From Sphaerisporangium album (GTDB lineage Bacteria; Actinomycetota; Actinomycetes; Streptosporangiales; Streptosporangiaceae): a stretch of DNA of 64,000 bases. The notes beneath the pieces are model-generated. The model was not told where the DNA came from. It ran no database searches and saw only the letters and a list, made by a program, of their open reading frames with translations. Numbering within the stretch: position 1 is the stretch's first letter; the number at the start of each line of letters is the position of its first letter. The DNA is taken from contig NZ_QOIL01000006.1 in NCBI RefSeq assembly GCF_003323745.1, forward strand, positions 372,001 through 436,000, in the 5' to 3' direction. Positions 1 to 7,197 of this stretch are shown here, piece by piece. The translations under genes were made by a program, and so were the position numbers.

Positions 1-1367
1 TTCTGCTCGGTGCGGATCTCGTTGACGGTGCGCTCGCCCTTGTCGTTCTTGCGGACGAGGAACCCGTCGTGGTGCTGGCCGTTGGCGTAGCGGGCCTCGA
101 AGCGGAGCTGGCCCTTGTCGACGTCGATGAGCTGGTAGAGCTGGACGTCCTGCCCCTTGCTCACGACCTCGGCGCCGTTGCCGGTCCAGTTCTCGCCGTT
201 GTTCAGGGCGTACATCTTGCCGCCGGAGACCGACACCACGTACACCACGCCGTTGTGGACGGTGGCGGACTTGCGGGCGGTCTTGGCGTTGCCGCGGCCG
301 TAGGAGTGGTCGTGACCCTGGAGGACCAGGTCCACGCCGTACTTCTCCAACAGCGGGCCCCACTGGTCGCGGACCTGCGGGTTGTTGCGGGTGCCGGTGG
401 TGGAGTAGACGGGGTGGTGGAAGGTCACCACGGTCCACTTGTTGGGGTTGTTCTTGAGCAGGTTCTCCAGCCACGCGGTCTGCGAGGCCATGAGGGTGGC
501 GTTGCTCTGGTAGTTGGAGTCGAGGCCGATGAACCGCACGCCCTGGTAGTCGACGTAGTACGCGGTCTGCTTCAGCTCGGGGTTGCCCGGCCCGTTGTCC
601 GGATACGGGAACTGCGGCCGCCAGAAGGTGGACAGGCCGCTGCTGTACTCGTGGTTGCCGGGGATGGAGACGTTGTTGACCTGGCCGTCGATGAAGCCGC
701 CGGCCTTGTACCACTGGCCCCACTGCTCTTCGCTGTTGGCCGAGTCGATCAGGTCGCCGGCGTTGACGATGACCTTGGCCTGCGGGCGCTCGGCGAACGC
801 CTGGCGGAAGACGCGCGGCACCGCGGAGTCGATGTAGTTCTGCGCGTCGCCGTAGTAGATGAACGAGAAGGGCTGGAAGTCGGCGGCGGCGGTGGTGAAG
901 TCCGTCCACTCACTCCAGTTGGTGCCGTCGCCGACGCGGTAGGTGTACCGGGTGTTCGCCTTGAGGCCGGTGAACTCGACGGTGTGGTACGTGGAGGCGT
1001 AGCCCAGCGTCGTGTTGACCGGCGTGCTGGCGACGGCCTTGACGTTGGTGACCGCCCCGGCGGCGGGAAGGACCTGGCCGAGCGCCTTCGGCGACTCCAG
1101 GATCTCCGCCTGCGCGAACTCGGCGGTGGTCTCGGCGCGCCAGGTGACCTTCTGGGAGGTGGCGGGCGTGGTGGTCGGGGTGAGGATGACGCGGTCGGGC
1201 ATGGGGGACGGCTTGTGGATCTCGGCCGCGGGGTAGCGGGGCGGCGCGGCGGCGCCGAACGCCACCGGGCCGAAGGCGATGCCGCCGACGAGCAGCGCGC
1301 CGACACCGGCGATGGCGAGCCTGGCCTGGGTGGAGCCCTTGAGCCAGATCTTTCTTTCGTTGCTCAC
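1..1367 (-). CDS. Secreted purple-acid-phosphatase-like metallophosphoesterase (3' end outside window)
   Basis: The frame opens at a GTG (1365-1367) and stays open to the window edge, so about 455 residues are seen and the C-terminus is missing. Residues 1-40 form a signal peptide (basic start, long Ala/Gly/Val core). Roughly residues 50-155 look like the fibronectin-type N-terminal domain of purple acid phosphatases. The catalytic metallophosphoesterase domain follows with its metal-ligand blocks in order: YYGDAQ, NAGDLID, PGNHEY, FHHPVY and QGHDHSY. The family hydrolyses phosphate mono- or diesters outside the cell using a dinuclear metal centre. The ribosome site is weak, so the start could differ by a few codons. 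A long open frame on the opposite strand is only a GC-rich shadow. Confidence 0.9.
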   Translation of the reverse strand, partial: MSNERKIWLKGSTQARLAIAGVGALLVGGIAFGPVAFGAAAPPRYPAAEIHKPSPMPDRVILTPTTTPATSQKVTWRAETTAEFAQAEILESPKALGQVLPAAGAVTNVKAVASTPVNTTLGYASTYHTVEFTGLKANTRYTYRVGDGTNWSEWTDFTTAAADFQPFSFIYYGDAQNYIDSAVPRVFRQAFAERPQAKVIVNAGDLIDSANSEEQWGQWYKAGGFIDGQVNNVSIPGNHEYSSGLSTFWRPQFPYPDNGPGNPELKQTAYYVDYQGVRFIGLDSNYQSNATLMASQTAWLENLLKNNPNKWTVVTFHHPVYSTTGTRNNPQVRDQWGPLLEKYGVDLVLQGHDHSYGRGNAKTARKSATVHNGVVYVVSVSGGKMYALNNGENWTGNGAEVVSKGQDVQLYQLIDVDKGQLRFEARYANGQHHDGFLVRKNDKGERTVNEIRTEQ

Positions 1368-1669
1368 GTGGGGTTTCTTTCTGTCCGTAAAGGAGGGGAG
1401 TTCCGTCCGCGGAGCACGGCAGGTGACCGCATTCACCCAGCCGCGACCGGCAGGGACATGAAGATCACCTGGACGCCACGTGAACATAAGCTCGCGTATG
1501 ACAAAGATCACATGGCCTCTGACCTGCGAAATCGCAAATATGTCGGATTCTGCGTCCGACACCGGCGCTCCCCGCGCCGGTCACGCCGCGTTCCCGTGGC
1601 ATTCAGCGGGCCCTGCCTACGATCAAGGGTGCGTCCCGCAGACCCCTCGTCCCGTTCCGGGCCTCGCCG
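1368..1669. promoter_or_regulatory. Divergent intergenic region between the phosphatase and the Septum_form-like gene
   Basis: About 300 bases with no convincing gene except a 14-codon leader ORF at its right edge. A TACGAT hexamer (1618-1623) lies 5 bases before that leader's GTG and is a plausible -10 element for the rightward gene. Confidence 0.4.
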
Positions 1670-1673
1670 ATGA
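1629..1673 (+). CDS. Possible 14-residue leader peptide overlapping the next start
   Basis: A GTG at 1629 lies 5 bases after a TACGAT -10-like hexamer and opens a 14-codon frame. Its TGA (1671-1673) overlaps the ATG of the next gene in an ATGA arrangement. That geometry is typical of translational coupling. Whether it is translated is unknown; a frame this short can arise by chance in GC-rich DNA. Confidence 0.25.
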   Translation: MRPADPSSRSGPRR

Positions 1674-2167
1674 CCGCCGTACGACCGGTCGCGCCGCGGC
1701 GATGGTCCCGTCCGCTGGCCCTGCTACCCGGCGTGCTGGCGCTCGGCACGCTCTTCGTCGTCCCGCCGGGCGGGGCCGTCGTCAAGGACGACACCTTCAT
1801 GACCGCGCAGACGACGGGCATCCTCAACATCGAGGCCGGAGAATGCTTCGACGACCCGGTCTACTCACCCGCCGCGGGCGAGAAGATCGTCCTCTACAAG
1901 CCGTGTCCCGAGCGCGCCGACAACCAGGCCTACGGCTTCCTGCACGCGGCGGACGGCCCCTGGGACCGCGCCGGGCTCGCCGCGTTCGCCTGGAAGAAGT
2001 GCGAGCAGGGCTTCACCCACTACTGGCCAGGCGAGGCGGGCTCGGGGCTGGACTACTACCCGATCATGCCGACGGCGGAGACCTGGGCCGACGGCGACCG
2101 CGACGTCATGTGCGCCGTCTACAACCCCCACGGCAAACTGACCCGCTCGCTCCTCCCCCTCAGGTGA
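1670..2167 (+). CDS. Secreted Septum_form-like domain protein
   Basis: 165 residues. Residues 1-36 form a signal peptide or membrane anchor (RRWSRP followed by a hydrophobic run). The rest follows the Septum_form/DUF4190-associated pattern of actinobacteria: an early ILNIEAGECFDDP block, a second Cys in KPCPERADNQ, a third Cys in WKKCEQGF, and a closing W..GDRDVMCAVY block before a leucine-rich end. The four cysteines probably form two disulfides outside the membrane. The biochemical role of this family is unknown; the name comes from an association with septation in actinomycetes. There is no clear ribosome site, and the ATG overlaps the stop of a tiny upstream ORF, so coupled translation is possible. 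Confidence 0.8.
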   Translation: MTAVRPVAPRRWSRPLALLPGVLALGTLFVVPPGGAVVKDDTFMTAQTTGILNIEAGECFDDPVYSPAAGEKIVLYKPCPERADNQAYGFLHAADGPWDRAGLAAFAWKKCEQGFTHYWPGEAGSGLDYYPIMPTAETWADGDRDVMCAVYNPHGKLTRSLLPLR

Positions 2168-2679
2168 CCCGTCCTTCTCTTCGGTGCCTGCCCGGCGCGA
2201 TGCCGTAGGTCGTCGTCACGCCCTGACCGACCCGGGGGCCAGAGCACCGGATCCTCGCCGGCTGCACGACCCTAATCGCCGCGTTCACCTTCTCGTTCAT
2301 ACGCGGTGAAGTCGTCGGGCCCGCCCGTGACGCTGGGTGCCGAGGCGTTTACCGGCGCTTTTGGTCCGGGCGTACGCCGTTCGACGGACGGCGGGACCCG
2401 TTAACGCCCGGCGTCACGTCTCTCTGCGCATTCCTTTTCGGCTGGGCGTGGTGATGCCAGTGACATCACGACTCTTTTCTTTCTGCTGTTATGTCCTCTG
2501 CCATTTGGTGCGCAGGCGCATCGCTCATAAGCGGCACCGGACACTCGGCCCCGAATTGATCATGCCCTCCACCAGGCATTAGATAGAACAGGATAAAAAT
2601 CGGCCACCAATATTGTCAGAACGAGAAAACCGGCAGACACTCAGGGGCACGAGGCGCGACCCCGACCAATGGAGGCGTA
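2168..2679. other. Intergenic region, no gene recognised
   Basis: About 510 bases. The left part is GC-rich; the right part (about 2450-2650) is clearly richer in A/T, as expected for a promoter of the downstream secreted protein. A small dyad, GTGATG (2451-2456) and CATCAC (2464-2469) separated by 7 bases, could be an operator. An 81-codon open frame here has no coding character. Confidence 0.4.
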
Positions 2680-3582
2680 GTGAACGCTCCCGTCCCCCGA
2701 AAAGTCAGGCACCGGAAACCGCTGATCCGAGGTCTGATATCCGCCGCCGTGGGGATCATCGCCGTGGCATTCCTGTCCGTGCCATCGGCCACCGCTCTGG
2801 CGCTGCCCACGCCAAAGGATTTCGTATCGTATCTCGACCTCGAATGCTTCAAGACCGACCCCTACCAGCCGCCGGCCACCGGACTGACGCTGAGGCACCT
2901 CAACCCCGTACTCAGCACCCTGCCGGTCGAGCAGGTCACCCTCGGCCCGCGCGAGCAGTTGTGCGTGCCGGTCGCCAAGAACAACGTCATCCCGCCGGCC
3001 CCCGTGCTGGACTTCATCCGGTACGTCGACCTGGCGTGCTACCGGATCACCGGGACGACCGTGAACGTCGGCCTCGTGCTCAGCCAGCTCAACCCGGTGC
3101 TCGCGGACCTGCCACGCCATGACGCCGTACTCAACGGGCCCCAGCAGTTGTGCGTGCCGGTGGCCAAGAACGGTCTGATCCCGCCCGCCGAGATCCTGTC
3201 GCTCGTCTCGCACCTCGACCTGAAGTGCTACGGGACCACGCCCAACCCCCTGATGAACCGCGCGCTGACCCTCCAGCAGCTCAACCCCGTCCTGGTGGAC
3301 CAGATCCCCGTCCACCAGGTGAAGGTCAACGCCGCCCGCCAGCTCTGCGTGCCGGTGCAGAAGGCTGGAGACACCATCCCGCCCGAGGTGATGAACATCG
3401 TGAGGTGGGTGGACCTCGAGAAGTACGACATCACCCTCTCGACGACCCTCCCCTCTGTCACCCTCACCCTGCAGCACCTCAACCCGGTGCTCGGCCGCCT
3501 GCCGATCGAGCGCGCCACGCTCACCGGAGCCAACCAGCTCGCGGTTCCGGTGGCGAAGAACGGCCAGTTCCCGCCGGGCTGA
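2680..3582 (+). CDS. Secreted four-repeat protein, DUF7450-like
   Basis: 300 residues from a GTG with a GGAGG ribosome site 4 bases upstream. Residues 1-41 are a signal peptide ending near ATALA. The mature protein is four tandem repeats of about 63 residues, each reading roughly as (Y/H/W)xDLxCY, then LxLxxLNPVLxxLP, then QLCVPVAKN and IPP. Repeats 1-3 carry one Cys in each block (C56/C95, C120/C158, C183/C223). Repeat 4 has lost both (Lys248, Ala288), which suggests an intra-repeat disulfide. The layout resembles the DUF7450 repeat described from other secreted proteins, but that match is from memory. No catalytic residues are apparent; a structural or binding role outside the cell is likely. 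Confidence 0.85.
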   Translation: MNAPVPRKVRHRKPLIRGLISAAVGIIAVAFLSVPSATALALPTPKDFVSYLDLECFKTDPYQPPATGLTLRHLNPVLSTLPVEQVTLGPREQLCVPVAKNNVIPPAPVLDFIRYVDLACYRITGTTVNVGLVLSQLNPVLADLPRHDAVLNGPQQLCVPVAKNGLIPPAEILSLVSHLDLKCYGTTPNPLMNRALTLQQLNPVLVDQIPVHQVKVNAARQLCVPVQKAGDTIPPEVMNIVRWVDLEKYDITLSTTLPSVTLTLQHLNPVLGRLPIERATLTGANQLAVPVAKNGQFPPG

Positions 3583-3600
3583 GCCGCGTGCGGTCCCCCG

Positions 3601-3637
3601 CCCGGTCCCGGTTCCACCGCCGGGGCCGGGCCCCTTT
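3601..3637 (+). terminator. Intrinsic terminator of the repeat protein
   Basis: An 11-bp stem (3601-3611 with 3620-3630, one G-U pair) with an 8-base loop is followed by CCCCTTTT. It sits 18 bases after the repeat-protein stop and faces the convergent RpiR gene. Confidence 0.7.
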
Positions 3638-3701
3638 TCGCCCCCATCACCGCACACCCTTCTCGCGCGGCCCCGGCGCTCCTCCCACGCGCCGGGGCGG
3701 G

Positions 3702-4592
3702 TCAGTGGGAGAGGAAGACCTGGCGCTCCGTCGCGCTGTCGTCGAAGGCCTCCAGGCGGGCCTGGCCTTCGGTGGCGAGGGTGTCGAGCATGCTGTGCAG
3801 GAGCGCGGTGCACAGCACCGTGGGGGCGGCGTGGGAGTCGAACGCGAAGTCCGAGCTCACCGGCGCGAGCAGGACCTCGTCCGCGAGGTCGGTGAGCCGG
3901 CCCACCGGCTGGTCGGTGACGAGGGCGACCTTCAGCCGGACGCGCCGCGCCCAGATGAGCCCCTGGACCAGTTCGCGCGGGTAGCGCGGCAGACCGATGG
4001 CGAGCACCCATTCCGCTCCGGATTCGGCCGCCCGGCCCAGCCGGTCCTCCAGGATCGAGCCTGGCACGTCGAGTACGCGTACGTCCGGGTGCACCTTCTC
4101 GGCGAGGTAGCCGAACAGGTGCGCCAGCGGCGCGGAGATCCGCAGGCCCATGACCAGGAGCGGAGTCGACCTGGCCAGCCCGGCGGCCACTCTGCGAAGC
4201 CGACCGGGATCCCGCAGGCCGTCCCGCAGCCGCTCCAGGTCGCGGATCTCGGAGTTGACGAGTTCCTGGACCTCGTTGAGGCGATCAGCGGGCGGCGCCG
4301 GGTGCCGATCGCCGAACACGGAGGTGCGGAGCGCGTCCCGGAACTCCGGGAACCCGCGGAACCCGAGTGCGGCGGCGAAGCGGGTGACGGACGGCTGGCT
4401 GACGCCGACGCGCTCGGCGAGGTCGGCGCTGGTGAAGAAGACGGCCTCCTGGGCGTTCTCCAGCAGGTAGCGGGCGATCCGGCGCTGAGACGGGGAAAGG
4501 CGGTGGCCGTCGAAAAGCGCGCGCAGGTTCGCGGCGATCCGGGACGCGTCCAGCACGGCGAGCGGCCGGCCGGTCTCCGAGACGTGCCTCAT
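3702..4592 (-). CDS. MurR/RpiR family transcriptional regulator
   Basis: 296 residues. The ATG at 4592 follows a GAGAAGGGAAG ribosome-site region. Residues about 15-95 are the RpiR-type helix-turn-helix (LSPSQRRIARYLLEN, then DLAERVGVSQPSVTRFAAALGF). Residues about 130-260 are a SIS sugar-phosphate-binding domain (TPLLVMGLRISAPLAHLFGYL, AEWVLAIGLPRYPRE). Members such as MurR sense amino-sugar phosphates and repress amino-sugar or muropeptide genes. The nearby M14 peptidase, NagZ-type and NamZ genes match the kind of regulon seen in Bacillus (murR-nagZ-namZ), so I infer it controls them. Its ligand cannot be read from sequence. Confidence 0.92.
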   Translation of the reverse strand: MRHVSETGRPLAVLDASRIAANLRALFDGHRLSPSQRRIARYLLENAQEAVFFTSADLAERVGVSQPSVTRFAAALGFRGFPEFRDALRTSVFGDRHPAPPADRLNEVQELVNSEIRDLERLRDGLRDPGRLRRVAAGLARSTPLLVMGLRISAPLAHLFGYLAEKVHPDVRVLDVPGSILEDRLGRAAESGAEWVLAIGLPRYPRELVQGLIWARRVRLKVALVTDQPVGRLTDLADEVLLAPVSSDFAFDSHAAPTVLCTALLHSMLDTLATEGQARLEAFDDSATERQVFLSH

Positions 4593-4698
4593 CCTGGAAC
4601 ACTTCCCTTCTCCGTGGAGTGACGGCCGCGATGAGCGACCCGCCGCCGAGGCGGCCGCGTCACTATGAATCGCGATGTGCCTGAGGGATGCAACGCCA

Positions 4699-4727
4699 CC
4701 GGGCGGCCCTTTGTGGGGACCGCCCGG
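4699..4727 (-). terminator. Probable terminator of the M14 carboxypeptidase
   Basis: Inverted repeat CCGGGCGG (4699-4706) and CCGCCCGG (4720-4727) around a loop, 27 bases beyond the carboxypeptidase stop. There is no T-tract, as is common in actinomycetes. Confidence 0.5.
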
Positions 4728-4753
4728 CCGAACATGTGCGGGGTGAGAACGGC

Positions 4754-6223
4754 TCAGTTCTTCGGGCCGTTGCCGTTGAACCGCTTCTTGCACTCCTGCA
4801 ACCTCACGTCGACCTGCTCGCCGCGGTCGACGGTCACGCGCACCGTCTCGAGAACCTCGCCTGTCGGGCGGGCGCAGGTCAGCGTCCAGCTTTCCTTGAG
4901 GAAGTTGCCCGGCCCTGTCGCGACGACGCCGGTCTCGGTGTAGGCGGGGACCGGCCGCACCGACGGGTTCACGTGCCAGGTGAACTTGCCGTTGGTCGGG
5001 GCGACCAGCGTCGACTCCAGGTGGGTGGGAACTCTCTGCGGCGGGTCGAAGACGTTGTTCGCCTGCCGGATCGGCGCGGTCCACAGGTCGAAGTCCTTGG
5101 TGACCGTCAGCACCGCGCCCTTCGGCGCCTTGCCGGTGATCACGGAGTGCCCCGCCGGGTCCGCCGCGTACTCCAGGGCGACCATGAACGCCTCGCGGTT
5201 CGACCTGCCCTCGTAGCGGCCCGTGCCCAGGTAGTCCTCGATCACCTCGGGATAGGTGTTGTTGGTCGACTGGGTCTTCATGATCTCGAAGGTGAAGCCG
5301 AGGCCGCGGGTGGCGTAGTACGACCAGTCCGGAGTCTCACCGGTCGTCTCGTAGTCGAATCCCGACTTCATGCCCGTGTAGCCGTTCCTGGCCGTCATCG
5401 CGTCGGTCAGCGCGGCGTAGACGGCCTCGTCCGGAGCGTCGCCCGCACGCTTCTCCAGCGGGGGGCGAAGGAGGGTGTGACCGGAGGTGTGGTTCGTGAT
5501 CAGGACGGTGACCTGGTTGTTCTTGGTCAGGTCCATGACGTTGCGCACCTCGGGCTCGGAGCCCGGCCCCGGGCCGCGGGTCGTCGCGTTGGACCCGGCG
5601 TTGCTGCCCCAGCCGAAGGGGTAGTTGCGGTTGATGTCGACCCCGCCGCTGCCGGCGCAGGTCGGGGAGAGGCCGCAGCTCGTGCGCCGGTTGATGACGA
5701 ACCCGTCCACGTTGACGACCGGGACGAAGATCACCCGTGCCTGGTCGAGCAGGCGCGTGACCTGGGGGTCCTTCCCGTCGTTGTTGATCAGGTCGTAGGC
5801 GAACTCCAGCGTGTGCTCCCCGGAGGGCCATTCGTTGCCGTGGTGGACACCCATCATGAACAGGGCCGGCTTGCCGTCGGCGGCGTCGACGTCGTGGGTG
5901 ACCTCGATGCCGTATACGTCCCGGCCCTGGCGGGTCTTGTGCGGCAGCGTGATGTGCTTGACGAGGCCGGGGTGCCGGGTGCTGAGCGCCAGCATCTCGT
6001 CGTTGTAGTCCGTGATCGTCCGGTACGAGGTGCGTCCGCTGGGCAGACCTGCCGCCTGCCCCGCCGCGAGCCGGACGGCCGCCTGGGTGGCGGCCGACTC
6101 GGCGAGGACGGGGGCGGCGGCCGGAACTCCGAGACCTCCCAGAAGACCGACGCTCAACGCGAACGTCAAAACGCGTTTCCGGGCGCCAGAGGCAGTGGAG
6201 GGGTGCGTGCCTCCTGAAGACAT
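4754..6223 (-). CDS. Secreted M14 zinc carboxypeptidase
   Basis: 489 residues. A signal peptide spans about residues 1-41 (RKRVLTFALSVGLLGG core, cleavage near VLA-ES). The M14 metallopeptidase domain (about 65-370) shows the zinc pair H128/E131 in GVHHGNEW, the substrate-binding Asn-Arg of DINRNYPFGW, a third zinc His in TNHTSGH (H245) and the general base Glu313 in FTFEIMK. A C-terminal beta-rich extension of about 120 residues follows. M14 enzymes remove C-terminal amino acids, and some actinobacterial members trim wall peptides. Its position between an RpiR regulator and NagZ/NamZ genes makes a muropeptide substrate plausible but not proven. Confidence 0.93.
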   Translation of the reverse strand: MSSGGTHPSTASGARKRVLTFALSVGLLGGLGVPAAAPVLAESAATQAAVRLAAGQAAGLPSGRTSYRTITDYNDEMLALSTRHPGLVKHITLPHKTRQGRDVYGIEVTHDVDAADGKPALFMMGVHHGNEWPSGEHTLEFAYDLINNDGKDPQVTRLLDQARVIFVPVVNVDGFVINRRTSCGLSPTCAGSGGVDINRNYPFGWGSNAGSNATTRGPGPGSEPEVRNVMDLTKNNQVTVLITNHTSGHTLLRPPLEKRAGDAPDEAVYAALTDAMTARNGYTGMKSGFDYETTGETPDWSYYATRGLGFTFEIMKTQSTNNTYPEVIEDYLGTGRYEGRSNREAFMVALEYAADPAGHSVITGKAPKGAVLTVTKDFDLWTAPIRQANNVFDPPQRVPTHLESTLVAPTNGKFTWHVNPSVRPVPAYTETGVVATGPGNFLKESWTLTCARPTGEVLETVRVTVDRGEQVDVRLQECKKRFNGNGPKN

Positions 6224-7113
6224 TCTGAAACCTTTCTCAGCCGCGGAAGAACAGGAACCAGAAACGCGTCCTTTTCTCCGAGCCGTCTTTCGGCAATGCG
6301 CGCGGCCACAGCCGCTGACTGCAAAGTTTCAGTTAGTCTGCGGGCCTGAATGTACCCTGTCAACCCCTTCCGGACGGCCTTCTCCGCACGCTCGCCTAAT
6401 GCGAGTGGCACATTTTCGCACCGTCCCGGAGCGCCGGAGGTGAGGGATGCCTCGCCGCCCGGAAACCAGGCGGACGAAACCGGAAGGCCGACGACCCGTT
6501 GTCGGCGTCGCTCGACCCGGTCACCGTTCGACGGCGAGAGGACACAGCGCGCGAGCACCCTGGTGACCGCGCCTTGCCGGCGACGCCGTCGCGCCAACGG
6601 TGACATCCGCGGCTACCGCTGCCGGCGCACTCCCGACCGGCACGCCACCCGCACCCAGAAGACGAATACCGGCCATTTCCAGCCGCACCATGCGTCGAGG
6701 GAAATTCCAAATTCCGCTTTCGACGTCATCTTCTCATCGAGTCGATTCGCTCGTGGCACGCTGCCGCCGATGCATATTTGACCGAGGCGCGACAGGGCGG
6801 GGCCTCACCCCCCGGGAAAGCAGCCGCATAAGGTGTTACGCCGCGAGCGGCCGAAATGGTCCGGCAGGGGCGGGGAACGCCCCGTCGCCCGCACGCCGAC
6901 GCTCACCGAACGGCGGCGCCGGCATCGCCACCTGCGTCTCACCGGAATACCAGTGAATACTGACAGCAGGGGGATAACACCCGGAGCCGGCTGGTCCGAC
7001 CTGCCGAAGATCCTCTCGGCCCCAGAAAAGACGCACTTTTCAGGCGGTCAACTCCGCCACCCCCACGCAGGTGCGGTCGCCGCGGTTGTGCGGAGGTTCG
7101 GTGCCGGAAAGCG
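6224..7113. other. Long divergent intergenic region
   Basis: About 890 bases without a gene I can support; open frames here lack start signals and the usual third-position GC pattern. It must hold the promoters for the leftward carboxypeptidase and the rightward NagZ-type gene. Both edges carry candidate regulatory dyads, described separately. Confidence 0.5.
6319..6363 (-). promoter_or_regulatory. Candidate promoter and RpiR-type dyad for the carboxypeptidase
   Basis: Read leftward, TTGACA (6363-6358) is a good -35. The dyad CTGCAAAGTTTCAG (6319-6332) lies just downstream, where a repressor could block initiation. Its half resembles the GTAAnTTyCA half-sites at the NagZ-type promoter, suggesting one shared regulator. 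No clean -10 hexamer is visible. Confidence 0.35.
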
Positions 7114-7177
7114 TTGACCATCCAGTCGTATGTAAGTAACTTCCAGACAGCGCCACCTGGCATGAAATTTACCTACA
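7114..7177 (+). promoter_or_regulatory. nagZ promoter overlapped by an inverted-repeat operator
   Basis: TTGACC (7114-7119), a 17-base spacer and TAACTT (7137-7142) form a strong vegetative-type promoter. An imperfect inverted repeat with 15-base arms (7131-7145 and 7163-7177, 12 of 15 matching, 17 bases apart) covers the -10 and the expected start site. This is classic repressor placement; the RpiR protein encoded nearby is the obvious candidate. Confidence 0.55.
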
Positions 7178-7197
7178 TGCGAGGGTTTGGAGGACGG

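Noticed and set aside
69-1673. 534-codon open frame on the plus strand opposite the phosphatase gene
   Set aside because: It is composed of Val/Gly/Arg/Leu-rich noise and is the antisense shadow of the phosphatase, which shows all metallophosphoesterase motifs in the other strand.
2337-2582. 81-codon open frame in the gap before the repeat protein
   Set aside because: No ribosome site, no third-position GC bias and no recognisable motif; it lies in a promoter-like A/T-richer stretch.
6350-6781. 143-codon open frame in the long divergent gap
   Set aside because: Arg/Ser/Thr-rich translation without coding pattern or start signals; it overlaps promoter elements of the carboxypeptidase gene.
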